Shown one piece after another: positions 46,224 to 54,617 of a stretch of DNA of 64,000 bases. Every line of letters begins with the position of its first letter. Positions within the stretch are counted from its first letter, which is position 1. Under the pieces are notes generated by a model that was not told the origin of the DNA, did not search any database, and was given only the letters and a program-made list of their open reading frames with translations. The translations under genes were made by a program, and so were the position numbers. The DNA is from Flavobacteriales bacterium ALC-1 (lineage in GTDB: Bacteria; Bacteroidota; Bacteroidia; Flavobacteriales; Flavobacteriaceae). The stretch is from positions 744,001-808,000 of the forward strand of contig ABHI01000002.1 of the NCBI GenBank assembly GCA_000171875.1. The letters run 5' to 3'.

Positions 46224-47711
46224 ATGAAAAAAAATGTATTTAAATTATTAATGTTATCAGCTGTGATGTCACTGACATTTAGCTGTGAGAAAGACTTTAT
46301 AAATAAAGAACCGCAAGGAGGTCTAATTACTTTAGATCAACTTGCAGATGCAGCAGCTGTAAACCCTGAAATAGTCATAGGTACTATGGATGGTGTATAC
46401 ACGACTACATTTAGTACTTTTACAGGTGGTACAGGTGGTCATGATGATTTTGGCCAAAAGTCTTATGATATCTTTGGTGATATGTTGTCTGGTGATTTAG
46501 CACTGTCTTTAAGTACCTATGGATGGTACAGGGCTAGTATTACTGAGTTGCAGTGTACACAAGATTTTACGTTTACGGATAATTACCAAGTATGGAGACA
46601 TTATTATAGAGTGATAAAGAATGCTAATATTGTCATTGGTACTTTGGGCGGCACTAATAATATACCTGAGACTGAAGTAAACCGGCATATTTTAGGTCAA
46701 GCTTTAGCAATGAGAGCACACTCTTATTTCAACCTAACTCAGTATATGTCTAGAGATTACTATCCAGATGCTGAAATCTTACCATTATATGATGAGACCA
46801 CAGCTACTGGGCAACCAAAATCAACAACTAATGAGGTGTATGTATTTATAGAGAGTGATTTAAATTCTGCGATATCTTTACTAGAAGGTTATAACAGACC
46901 AACTAAGACTCAGGTTAATAAGCCAGTGGCTCAAGCAATGTTAGCTTATGTATTAGCGTCTAAGCGTAATGCATGGCCAGAAGTGGCAGCATTGACTTCA
47001 GAGGTGATGGCATCAAATGGTGCAACATTAATGAGTGCAGCTGAGATTACAGGTGGTTTTAATAATGTAGCAACACCAGGATGGTTTTGGGGTGTTGATA
47101 TCACTGTAGATATTGGTTTAGGTTTAGTGTCATGGTGGGGACAAATGGATTATTTTTCATACAGTTACCCAGCCTTTGGAGATTCTAAATCTATTGATGA
47201 AGGTTTATATAATGCTATTCCTGCAGATGATGCACGTAAAGCACAATTTTATGACGTAGCAGGTTCATTATACTTAATGCCTTTGGATAAATTTTACGAT
47301 CCTGCAAGACAGCCAGCTGGAAGTGGACCAATGGTAAATGATTATGTATACATGCGTCAAGCAGAGATGGTTTTATTAAATGCAGAAGCCTTAGCAAAAT
47401 CGGGACAAGATGGACCAGCTAGAGAAATGTTAAGATCATTAATGTCTCAACGTGTTCCTGATACATCTTATTTAGATGGATTATCTGGTACAGCTCTACA
47501 GGATGAAATTTATTTACAAACACGTATTGAACTTTGGGCAGAAGGTAAATCTTATTTTGCACTTAAGAGAAATCAAGGGACTGTAAATAGAGGACCTAAT
47601 CACTTATCATTTGTTGGTGTACCAATGTCTTATGACGATGAGCGTTTAACATTTGAGATTCCTCAGACGGAAATTCAAGATAATATCTTTATCAGCGATC
47701 AAAATCAATAA
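46224..47711 (+). CDS. SusD/RagB family nutrient-binding lipoprotein
   Basis: A 495-residue surface lipoprotein (lipobox TFSC, Cys21) following susC by 15 bp. The helical TPR-like core is typical of SusD: FTDNYQVWRHYYRVIKNAN early, ILGQALAMRAHSYFNLTQYM and YVYMRQAEMVLLNAEALAKS later, and WAEGKSYFALKRN near the end. It forms the lid of the SusC channel and captures substrate. Confidence 0.94.
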   Translation: MKKNVFKLLMLSAVMSLTFSCEKDFINKEPQGGLITLDQLADAAAVNPEIVIGTMDGVYTTTFSTFTGGTGGHDDFGQKSYDIFGDMLSGDLALSLSTYGWYRASITELQCTQDFTFTDNYQVWRHYYRVIKNANIVIGTLGGTNNIPETEVNRHILGQALAMRAHSYFNLTQYMSRDYYPDAEILPLYDETTATGQPKSTTNEVYVFIESDLNSAISLLEGYNRPTKTQVNKPVAQAMLAYVLASKRNAWPEVAALTSEVMASNGATLMSAAEITGGFNNVATPGWFWGVDITVDIGLGLVSWWGQMDYFSYSYPAFGDSKSIDEGLYNAIPADDARKAQFYDVAGSLYLMPLDKFYDPARQPAGSGPMVNDYVYMRQAEMVLLNAEALAKSGQDGPAREMLRSLMSQRVPDTSYLDGLSGTALQDEIYLQTRIELWAEGKSYFALKRNQGTVNRGPNHLSFVGVPMSYDDERLTFEIPQTEIQDNIFISDQNQ

Positions 47712-47733
47712 TAATTAAAACAAGACTTATCTC

Positions 47734-48456
47734 ATGAAGAAAATTATAAATTATATTATGGTAGGCATATTAGTATCATTTGCCTACAATTGTGAAGAAG
47801 ACCTTCCTAGTGGAAGTACAAACTATGTGACCTTTGAAACGAGCCCAAGTGGGTTTACAGTTGACAAGGATGCGACTACAAGCAAAGATATTTTTGTCTA
47901 TGCTGGTAACAAAACGGGTTCAGCAAGAACCTTCAATGTATCCGTTGATGCGAGTTCTACATTAGGAGCGAGTTATTCTGTACCAAGTACAGTAACGATT
48001 CCTGCAAATTCAAATGTAGGAGCATTACCAGTAAGTATTACAGATGATAATACTTTAGAATTTGTACCACAAACTTTAGTTCTAAACATACAGGAAGAAT
48101 CAGGTACTGATATCAATGGAAGCTTAGTAATCAATGTTACTGAGTCATGTCCAGGTACCTTAGTTCAGTTTTTCTTAGATTTAGATACATGGCCAGATGA
48201 AACGACTTGGGAAATCTATGATTTATCAGGAACACCAACTGTGATATTCTCAGGGGGACCATATAATAACCCAGCTGATGATTTTGCAAACTTGTTTTTC
48301 GAGTTTTGCTTATTACCAGGTGACTATGGAGTTGTAGTTTACGATTCTTATGGTGATGGAGGACCAACATATTCTGTTAAGGCAGGAGCAACAACTTTAG
48401 TAGGTTCAACTACTTTAGGCGGTTCATCTTCTTCTAATACATTTACTATAGAGTAA
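47734..48456 (+). CDS. SusC/D-associated surface lipoprotein
   Basis: A 240-residue lipoprotein (lipobox SFAYNC, Cys20) placed 22 bp behind susD. Residues 30-130 are a Calx-beta-like Ig domain (TSKDIFVYAGNKTGSARTFN, then ITDDNTLEFVPQTLVLNI). The last 100 residues form a second beta domain with DTWPDETTWEIYDLSG and YDSYGDGGPTYSVKAG. This order is typical of accessory surface glycan/protein-binding lipoproteins of SusCD loci. No enzyme motif is visible. It is the last gene before the putative right attachment site. Confidence 0.82.
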   Translation: MKKIINYIMVGILVSFAYNCEEDLPSGSTNYVTFETSPSGFTVDKDATTSKDIFVYAGNKTGSARTFNVSVDASSTLGASYSVPSTVTIPANSNVGALPVSITDDNTLEFVPQTLVLNIQEESGTDINGSLVINVTESCPGTLVQFFLDLDTWPDETTWEIYDLSGTPTVIFSGGPYNNPADDFANLFFEFCLLPGDYGVVVYDSYGDGGPTYSVKAGATTLVGSTTLGGSSSSNTFTIE

Positions 48457-48494
48457 TGATTTATATAGCAACTAACTAAAGGGGCGCTAGTTAA

Positions 48495-48519
48495 AGTTCA
48501 GTTCCCGCTACAAAGAAAA
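48495..48519 (+). repeat. Putative attR: copy of tRNA-Met 3' end
   Basis: 23 of 25 positions match 37215-37239. No D-arm or anticodon arm is present upstream, so this is not a second tRNA. Confidence 0.65.
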
Positions 48520-48547
48520 GTCTTTCATTTTATGAAAGACTTTTTTA
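48516..48547 (+). terminator. Terminator right of the putative attR
   Basis: A 13-bp stem AAAAGTCTTTCAT / ATGAAAGACTTTT with a TTT loop. It starts at the same distance from the repeat as the terminator at 37238 does, which suggests it is the original tRNA terminator. Confidence 0.88.
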
Positions 48548-48557
48548 GTTTTATACC

Positions 48558-49016
48558 ATGAATGATAATTTAACCAACGAATTCTTCGGTATAGGTATTC
48601 AAAATGGAAAAACACCAGAAAATTTAGGTGTGCTATGGAGGTCTGCACAAAACCTTGGTGCAAGTTTTATTTTCACTATTGGTAATCGTTATGCGAAACA
48701 GGCATGTGATACACATAATGCCGTAAAGTCAATGCCATATTTTCATTATGAAACTTTTGAAGATTTCTTTAATAATTTGCCTAAAGGAGCACGTTTGGTG
48801 GGTGTAGAGTTAAACAAAGACGCTGAAGACTTAGAGACATTCCATCACCCAAGACGCTGTGTATATTTATTGGGCGCCGAAGATCATGGTTTATCAAAAA
48901 TAGCTATTGATAAAAGTCATTTTTTGGTAAAATTTAAATCGCAATTAAGCCTCAATGTTTCAGTTGCTGGTAGTATTGTGATGTACGACAGAGGTATTAA
49001 TAAATCTAGAGTTTAG
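48558..49016 (+). CDS. SpoU/TrmH-family RNA 2'-O-methyltransferase
   Basis: A 152-residue SPOUT methyltransferase of the short class. The three knot motifs are visible: motif 1 NLGVLWRSAQNLGA, motif 2 VYLLGAEDHGLSK and motif 3 LSLNVSVAGSIVMYDR. It methylates a ribose in tRNA or rRNA using SAM; the target is not identifiable. It is a core-type gene, probably next to tRNA-Met before the island entered. Confidence 0.9.
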   Translation: MNDNLTNEFFGIGIQNGKTPENLGVLWRSAQNLGASFIFTIGNRYAKQACDTHNAVKSMPYFHYETFEDFFNNLPKGARLVGVELNKDAEDLETFHHPRRCVYLLGAEDHGLSKIAIDKSHFLVKFKSQLSLNVSVAGSIVMYDRGINKSRV

Positions 49017-49020
49017 TGAT

Positions 49021-49117
49021 AAGTAGTTATATGAAAAATCTCCAACTATAAATTCGAGTTTTTTAATTTTAAATATATTCAAAAGCTTCAATCCATTCAC
49101 TGAGATTAAAAACTCTT
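49021..49117. repeat. Left direct repeat: decayed copy of the rho 3' end and terminator
   Basis: 97 bp align with 50857-50955 with scattered substitutions and small gaps. In the minus-strand rho frame it still reads EFLISVNG, the last residues of Rho, but the stop codon is lost and the terminator hairpin is damaged. Sequence beyond 49117 is unrelated to rho. It lies in the 289-bp gap before the aldehyde dehydrogenase; the rest of that gap shows no gene. Confidence 0.75.
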
Positions 49118-49305
49118 AGAAAGGGCTATTGCATTAGCAAATACACAGTAGAAATCAATCATTTTGTAATAGGTATCATCACAGAACAAAACAAACGCAC
49201 ATAAGTTTAAAGTAAGATCAAAAGAGAAGAGTATCTTTATGTGTAAATCAACTAAAACACCACCATATTGCGATATGTTATACGAGTTTAAGTTATAATA
49301 CAATT

Positions 49306-50739
49306 ATGAGTACAGCAACAATAGACAAAGTTCAAGAAGCAGAGGAAAAAGAAATTCAAAGAATTTTTAATCTTCACATGCAAAATAAACAAGAAGTAAG
49401 AAACACTACATATGCTGATAGAAGAGCTAAAATCAAAAAATTATTAAAAGTTTATTTAAAATATAGACCACAAATAAGAGAAGCCTGCTACAAAGATTTT
49501 AAAAAACATCCAATTGAAGTTGATTTGACTGAAATTTACTCTGTTGTTCATGAAGCAAAGCATACCTTAAATCATTTGCACAAATGGATGAAGCCACAAA
49601 AAGTATCAACACCTTTGGCTTTGTTTGGGTCTAGTTCTAAAATTTTATATCAATCGAAAGGAACGGTGTTAATAATTTCTCCATGGAATTTTCCTTTTAC
49701 ATTGACTTTTGAGCCGCTAATTTCTGCAATTGCAGCTGGTAATACAGTTATAATTAAACCATCAGAAATAACGTCTAATTCAGCTTCTTTGATGAAGAAA
49801 ATTATTGAAGAAGTATTTGATGAAAAAGAAGTTGCTTATTTTGAAGGAGGTGTAGAGACTTCAACTAATTTGTTAAAATTACCCTTTAATCATATTTTCT
49901 TTACAGGTTCACCTGGAGTTGGAAAAATTGTAATGGCAGCTGCAGCAAAAAATTTGACATCAGTAACTCTAGAGTTAGGCGGTAAATCTCCAACAATAAT
50001 AGATGAAACTGCTAATATAGATATGGCTGCCAAAAGAACAAGTTGGAGTAAATTTTTGAATAATGGTCAAATTTGCATTGCTCCAGATCATATTTTTGTA
50101 CATGAAAGTAAAAAGGATGAATATATTGCAAGTGTAAAAAAATATATTAAAAAGTTTTTTTCTGATGATGCTTCAAAAGAGTCTTCATATGGTCGTATTG
50201 TAAATCAAATGCACCATCAAAGAATTAGTAAATATTTAGAAGATGCTATAGAAAAAGGAGGTAAAATTGAAGCAGGAGGTAAACTAGATAAAACTCAAAA
50301 TTATATATCACCAACTATTATAACTAATTTATCTGAAGATTCTGATTTGTTACAAGAAGAAATTTTTGGACCTGTAATGCCAATTATAGCTTACAAAGAT
50401 ATAGATGAAGTCATAGAAAAAATAAACTCAAAAGAAACTCCACTTGCTTTATATATATATAGTAAAAGTAAAAAAAATATAAATTATGTTTTAAATAATA
50501 CAAGTGCTGGGGGTAGTTGTGTTAATCATAATGCTATACATTACTTTAATAACAATTTACCATTTGGTGGTTCTAATAACAGTGGTATAGGTAAGGCAAA
50601 AGGTATATTTGGTTTCCAAGCATTTTCTAATGCAAGAGGGGTATATCAACAGCATATACCAAATGCCCTTGAATTGTTATTGCCACCATATAATGACTTT
50701 AAACAAAAACTTATTGATTTAACAATTAAATACTTTTAA
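49306..50739 (+). CDS. Aldehyde dehydrogenase family protein
   Basis: A 477-residue NAD(P)-dependent dehydrogenase of the class 3 / fatty-aldehyde type, oxidising aldehydes to acids. Catalytic Cys257 is in NNGQICIAPDH and general-base Glu223 in TLELGGKSPTI; the cofactor segment is ISPWNFPFTLTFEPL and the nucleotide-binding turn FTGSPGVGK. The C-terminus has an extra helical tail (LELLLPPYNDFKQKL), as in membrane-associated ALDH3 members. It is noticeably AT-rich and rich in Asn/Lys. It sits alone between two direct repeats of the rho 3' end, so it probably arrived by insertion. Confidence 0.92.
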   Translation: MSTATIDKVQEAEEKEIQRIFNLHMQNKQEVRNTTYADRRAKIKKLLKVYLKYRPQIREACYKDFKKHPIEVDLTEIYSVVHEAKHTLNHLHKWMKPQKVSTPLALFGSSSKILYQSKGTVLIISPWNFPFTLTFEPLISAIAAGNTVIIKPSEITSNSASLMKKIIEEVFDEKEVAYFEGGVETSTNLLKLPFNHIFFTGSPGVGKIVMAAAAKNLTSVTLELGGKSPTIIDETANIDMAAKRTSWSKFLNNGQICIAPDHIFVHESKKDEYIASVKKYIKKFFSDDASKESSYGRIVNQMHHQRISKYLEDAIEKGGKIEAGGKLDKTQNYISPTIITNLSEDSDLLQEEIFGPVMPIIAYKDIDEVIEKINSKETPLALYIYSKSKKNINYVLNNTSAGGSCVNHNAIHYFNNNLPFGGSNNSGIGKAKGIFGFQAFSNARGVYQQHIPNALELLLPPYNDFKQKLIDLTIKYF

Positions 50740-50856
50740 ACTATAAAAAGAGATATAATATCAATTTTTAAATAAAAATATTAAAATGTGTCAGTTATAG
50801 TTATAACAGATCGCATTTTCAATCTAGTATATACCTTCTTAGAGTTTAATGGTATG

Positions 50857-50955
50857 AAGTAATTATATAAAAAAAACCTCGAATTATAAATTCGAGGTTT
50901 TTAATTTTAAATATATTCAAGAGATTCTATCCATTCATAGAGATTAAAAACTCTT
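50857..50955. repeat. Right direct repeat: real 3' end and terminator of rho
   Basis: 99 bp covering the last nine rho codons, the stop and the shared terminator. It is duplicated in decayed form at 49021-49117. Confidence 0.75.
50873..50905. terminator. Bidirectional terminator between ALDH and rho
   Basis: A 13-bp perfect stem AAAACCTCGAATT / AATTCGAGGTTTT with a 3-nt loop and A/T-runs on both sides serves both convergent genes. Confidence 0.9.
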
Positions 50956-52570
50956 CATTATTTCTTGTTTGTTTAAAGCGGTCATTGATAAATTCCATAG
51001 CTTCAACAGGATTCATATCGGCAAGATATTTACGCATCACCCACATTCTTTGAATGGTGTTAGCATCTAAAAGAATATCATCACGTCTTGTACTAGAAGA
51101 TGTTAAATCTATAGCAGGGAAGATACGACGATTAGAAATCTTACGATCTAATTGTAATTCCATATTACCAGTTCCCTTAAATTCTTCAAAAATAACTTCA
51201 TCCATTTTAGAACCTGTTTCAGTCAATGCTGTAGCAATAATAGTTAAAGAACCACCATTTTCGATGTTACGAGCTGCACCAAAGAAACGTTTTGGTTTGT
51301 GTAAGGCATTAGCATCTACACCACCAGAAAGAATTTTACCAGACGCAGGTTGAACTGTATTATATGCTCTAGCTAAACGTGTAATAGAATCTAATAAGAT
51401 GACTACATCATGTCCACATTCTACTAAACGCTTTGCTTTTTCTAAAACGATATTTGCAATTTTAACATGTTCGTGAGCTTCCTTATCGAATGTAGAAGCA
51501 ATTACTTCACCACGCACATTACGTTGCATATCTGTTACCTCTTCAGGACGTTCATCAATTAATAATATCATTTGATAAACTTCTGGGTGATTGGCTGCAA
51601 TAGCATTAGCAACATCTTTAAGAAGCATTGTTTTACCCGTTTTTGGTTGCGATACAATCATACCACGTTGTCCTTTTCCGATAGGAGAGAACAAATCCAT
51701 AATACGTGTAGAAATGGTTGCTTGCTTTTCGGCAAGATTAAATTTTTCTTGGGGAAATAAAGGTGTTAAATGCTCAAAAGCAACTCTATCTCTAACCACT
51801 TGTGGGTTTTGACCATTAATTTTACTAACCTTAATTAAAGGGAAATATTTTTCACCTTCTTTTGGTGGTCTAACATGACCAAGAACGGTATCACCAGTTT
51901 TTAAACCAAATAATCTAATTTGAGATTGTGATACATAAATGTCATCAGGAGATGTCAGGTAGTTGTAATCAGAAGACCTTAAGAAGCCATAACCATCTTG
52001 CATGATGTCTAAAACACCTTCACTTTCAATAATAGCGTCAAATTCAAAATCTGGCTCGCGGTAACGATTTCTGTTATCCTTGTTGCCGTTATTTTTTGAA
52101 TTATTATTACGATTATTGTCTTTAGAACGATTTTGATTCTGTCTATTATCCTTATTCTGATTATTGTTAGAGCGTCGGTTATCGTCTTTACGATCGTTAG
52201 ACTTATTATCTTGCTTTTTATGATTTTGTCTATCGTTATTAGACTTATCATTATTTTGCTTGCGCTCTTGTGGCTTAGCTTCTTCTTTTTTATCAGAAAA
52301 CTCTAAAGACTTTTGGTCTTTATTATCTTCTGGCTTTTTCTGAACTCTTGCACGCTTTTGCTCAGGCTTGTTCTGTTTTTGTTCTGGCTTAGGCTTAGTC
52401 TCAGTTTCTACTTTTGGTTTAACAGCGCCAGGGTTTGCCGCTTGGTAATCCAGGATTTGATAAACCAGATCTAATTTTTTGAGTGAACGGTACTTTGGTA
52501 CTTTTAGTTGTTTAGCTATATCCTGTAATTCAGGAAGCTTCTTAGCTTTTAACTGTGAAATTTCAAACAT
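50927..52570 (-). CDS. rho: Transcription termination factor Rho
   Basis: A 547-residue hexameric RNA helicase. It has an N-terminal helical Rho_N domain ([20 protein letters not shown]), a long insertion of low-complexity Asn, Asp, Lys, Arg and Gln (about 65-170) typical of Bacteroidota Rho, an S1-like RNA-binding domain ([15 protein letters not shown]) and the ATPase domain with Walker A QPKTGKT at about residue 310, then [13 protein letters not shown]. The insertion may drive condensate formation, as known for related Rho proteins. Its 3' end is duplicated 1.8 kb away. Confidence 0.98.
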   Translation of the reverse strand: MFEISQLKAKKLPELQDIAKQLKVPKYRSLKKLDLVYQILDYQAANPGAVKPKVETETKPKPEQKQNKPEQKRARVQKKPEDNKDQKSLEFSDKKEEAKPQERKQNNDKSNNDRQNHKKQDNKSNDRKDDNRRSNNNQNKDNRQNQNRSKDNNRNNNSKNNGNKDNRNRYREPDFEFDAIIESEGVLDIMQDGYGFLRSSDYNYLTSPDDIYVSQSQIRLFGLKTGDTVLGHVRPPKEGEKYFPLIKVSKINGQNPQVVRDRVAFEHLTPLFPQEKFNLAEKQATISTRIMDLFSPIGKGQRGMIVSQPKTGKTMLLKDVANAIAANHPEVYQMILLIDERPEEVTDMQRNVRGEVIASTFDKEAHEHVKIANIVLEKAKRLVECGHDVVILLDSITRLARAYNTVQPASGKILSGGVDANALHKPKRFFGAARNIENGGSLTIIATALTETGSKMDEVIFEEFKGTGNMELQLDRKISNRRIFPAIDLTSSSTRRDDILLDANTIQRMWVMRKYLADMNPVEAMEFINDRFKQTRNNEEFLISMNG

Positions 52571-52757
52571 TCGTATGTAGTATAATGTATTATTTTTTTG
52601 ATATTATTAATTCAATGTTTTCTAAATGAAATAAAAAGAAAAAAAGTGAAATTAATTTGGAAGATTAGAATGATGCAACTCAGTGTGTTACTTCTTTCTA
52701 TTGCAATTATACAACTTTATTTTAAAACAATTTCTATCTTTTTAAAAAATAAACTGC

Positions 52758-52765
52758 TAATTTTG
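52758..52765 (+). promoter_or_regulatory. Candidate -7 box for the DUF4293 gene
   Basis: TAATTTTG matches TAnnTTTG 22 nt before the ATG at 52788. No clear -33 motif. Confidence 0.4.
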
Positions 52766-52787
52766 CATTGCTTTTTTAATTAAAGTT

Positions 52788-53198
52788 ATGATTCAACGCA
52801 TACAGACACTCTATCTAATTTTAGCCGCTGGTATTTCAGCGGGTCTAATATTTGTGTTTCATTTGTGGACCAATACACAAGGTGTCGAAGTTTTTGCTTT
52901 AGATGACTATCTATATTTAGGTCTTTTTCTAGGGTCTGCGTTATTATCTTTAATTTCAATTTTTATGTTTAAAAACAGGAAGTCTCAATTTATGTTGGGG
53001 CGACTTAATATCATATTAAACTTTATTTTACTAGGAATCTTTGTTTATCAATCTCTAAATGTATCTGGAGAAACTAACGTTTCTGAGAAAGGTATTGGGA
53101 TTCTTCTTCCTATTTTTTCTATTGTGTGTTTAGTCTTGGCTAACAAGGCTATTAAAAAGGATGAAGATCTTGTAAAATCTGTAGATCGATTGCGATGA
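52788..53198 (+). CDS. DUF4293 family membrane protein
   Basis: A 136-residue protein with four hydrophobic helices (about 5-24, 42-62, 72-90 and 104-121). It starts with MIQRIQTLYLILAA, the family's characteristic N-terminus. The family is restricted to Bacteroidota and commonly lies next to rho, as here, but its function is unknown. It is divergent from rho, with 217 bp between. Confidence 0.88.
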   Translation: MIQRIQTLYLILAAGISAGLIFVFHLWTNTQGVEVFALDDYLYLGLFLGSALLSLISIFMFKNRKSQFMLGRLNIILNFILLGIFVYQSLNVSGETNVSEKGIGILLPIFSIVCLVLANKAIKKDEDLVKSVDRLR

Positions 53199-53225
53199 AC
53201 CTAAAATCTTAGTAGTATTAGTGCG

Positions 53226-53255
53226 AAAAACCCAGACGCTGCCGTCTGGGTTTTT
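53226..53255. terminator. Bidirectional terminator between DUF4293 and the phosphodiesterase gene
   Basis: The stem AAAAACCCAGACG / CGTCTGGGTTTTT with a CTGC loop has A/T-runs in both directions. Confidence 0.92.
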
Positions 53256-53259
53256 CTTT

Positions 53260-53754
53260 TTATCGTTTTTCAAATTCTATAACTTCTAAGTCTTTTATTT
53301 GCTTACCATCAATTTTAAATCTGAGCATGGTTCTAATTTTATGAAAGCCATGTTTACCAACTGCTCCAGGATTCATATGTAGTAGGTTTAATTTTTTGTC
53401 TGGCATTACTTTAAGAATGTGAGAATGACCAGTGATAAATATATCTGGTGGATTTAATTGCAATTCTTCTCTTACACGATTATTATACTTTGGAGGATAA
53501 CCACCAATATGCGTTATCCAAACATCTACATCTTCGCACATAAATCTATTATGAAGCGGAAATTCAGTTCTGGCTTTGGCATCATCAATATTACCATAAA
53601 CAGCTTTTATAGGTTTTAAGACTGTGATTTTATCTGTCACTTTCAAATCACCAATATCTCCAGCATGCCAAACTTCGTCTGCTTGTTTCACGTATTTGAG
53701 TATGGCATCATCGATATAGCTATGAGTATCGGATAGTAAGAGTATCTTTTTCAT
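53260..53754 (-). CDS. YfcE/MJ0936-type metallophosphoesterase
   Basis: A 164-residue cytosolic phosphodiesterase. The ATG at 53754 is used because MKKILLLSDTHSYID is the family start. Metal ligands are visible in order: SDTH, HAGDIGD, GNID, THIGGYP and TGHSHI. Such enzymes hydrolyse phosphodiesters in vitro; the physiological substrate is unknown. It is convergent with DUF4293 and divergent from truA. Confidence 0.9.
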   Translation of the reverse strand: MKKILLLSDTHSYIDDAILKYVKQADEVWHAGDIGDLKVTDKITVLKPIKAVYGNIDDAKARTEFPLHNRFMCEDVDVWITHIGGYPPKYNNRVREELQLNPPDIFITGHSHILKVMPDKKLNLLHMNPGAVGKHGFHKIRTMLRFKIDGKQIKDLEVIEFEKR

Positions 53755-53819
53755 ATTTACTTCACTCAAAAGCGGCAATCTCTTTTATAATTTAGCATTT
53801 CTTTAGTAACTAAAACTGT

Positions 53820-53827
53820 TATCTTTG
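53820..53827 (+). promoter_or_regulatory. Candidate -7 box for truA
   Basis: TATCTTTG matches TAnnTTTG 25 nt before the TTG start at 53853. No -33 TTG at the right distance. Confidence 0.42.
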
Positions 53828-53852
53828 TGCTTTTACAAAAGTAAGATTTCTA

Positions 53853-54611
53853 TTGCGATTTTTCATTGAACTTTCATATAACGGTAAAGAATATCACGGT
53901 TGGCAAAATCAGCCTAATGCTATTTCTGTACAAGAAGTGTTAGAGAAAGCATTAAGTACAATTTTGAAAGCTGAAGTTTCTGTAATGGGAGCAGGACGAA
54001 CAGATGCTGGTGTGCATGCGTCGCAAATGTTTGCTCATTTTGATTTTGAAAAAGAATTTGAATATAAAGATGTAGTTTACAAGCTCAATTCATATTTGCC
54101 TAAGGATATAGCAGTCAGTACTATTTTTGAAGTAAAGCCTGATGCGCATGCAAGATTTGAAGCAAAAAGCAGAACATATCATTATAAAATTTCAACATCA
54201 AAAAATGTATTTGATTACGATTTTGCTTATCAAGTTCAATTACCTTTAGACGTTGAAGCTATGAATACTGCTTGCAAAATCTTATTTGAGTATAAAGACT
54301 TTCAATGCTTTTCTAAGAGTAATACAGATGTAAAGACGTATAATTGTGATATAAAAGAGGCATTTTGGACTCAGAATTCTAATCAGCTTATATTTACAAT
54401 TACTGCAGATCGTTTTTTACGTAATATGGTGAGAGCTATTGTTGGTACGATGGTAAATATTGGATTGGGGAAGTTGAAGCCCGAAGATTTGCACAAAATT
54501 ATTGCCTCTAAAAATAGGAGTGAAGCAGGATTTTCAGTTCCGGCTCACGGTTTGTATTTGGCTAAAATTGTTTATCCAGATTCAATTAAAAAAGATACTG
54601 AATCAAGTTGA
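53853..54611 (+). CDS. truA: tRNA pseudouridine(38-40) synthase TruA
   Basis: A 252-residue enzyme of normal length that isomerises uridines 38-40 in the anticodon stem-loop. The catalytic Asp51 is in the motif GAGRTDAGVHA. Other family parts are YNGKEYHGWQNQP near the start, DFQCFSKSN in the middle and FLRNMVRAIVGTMVNIGLGK near the end. The start is TTG at 53853, since RFFIELSYNG is the expected N-terminus and no ATG is near. It is followed 6 bp later by the ABC exporter gene. Confidence 0.96.
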   Translation: MRFFIELSYNGKEYHGWQNQPNAISVQEVLEKALSTILKAEVSVMGAGRTDAGVHASQMFAHFDFEKEFEYKDVVYKLNSYLPKDIAVSTIFEVKPDAHARFEAKSRTYHYKISTSKNVFDYDFAYQVQLPLDVEAMNTACKILFEYKDFQCFSKSNTDVKTYNCDIKEAFWTQNSNQLIFTITADRFLRNMVRAIVGTMVNIGLGKLKPEDLHKIIASKNRSEAGFSVPAHGLYLAKIVYPDSIKKDTESS

Positions 54612-54617
54612 GCATAA

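Noticed and set aside
48481..48513. Possible second tRNA-Met gene before the methyltransferase
   Set aside because: Only the T-arm/acceptor 3' part matches; no D-arm or anticodon arm upstream.
49021..50955. ALDH segment considered as an IS-type composite transposon
   Set aside because: The repeats are a rho gene end, not IS ends, and no transposase is present.
52009..52251. Minus-strand frame rich in Ile/Thr within rho
   Set aside because: Out-of-frame reading of the Asn/Lys-rich Rho insertion; low-complexity artefact.
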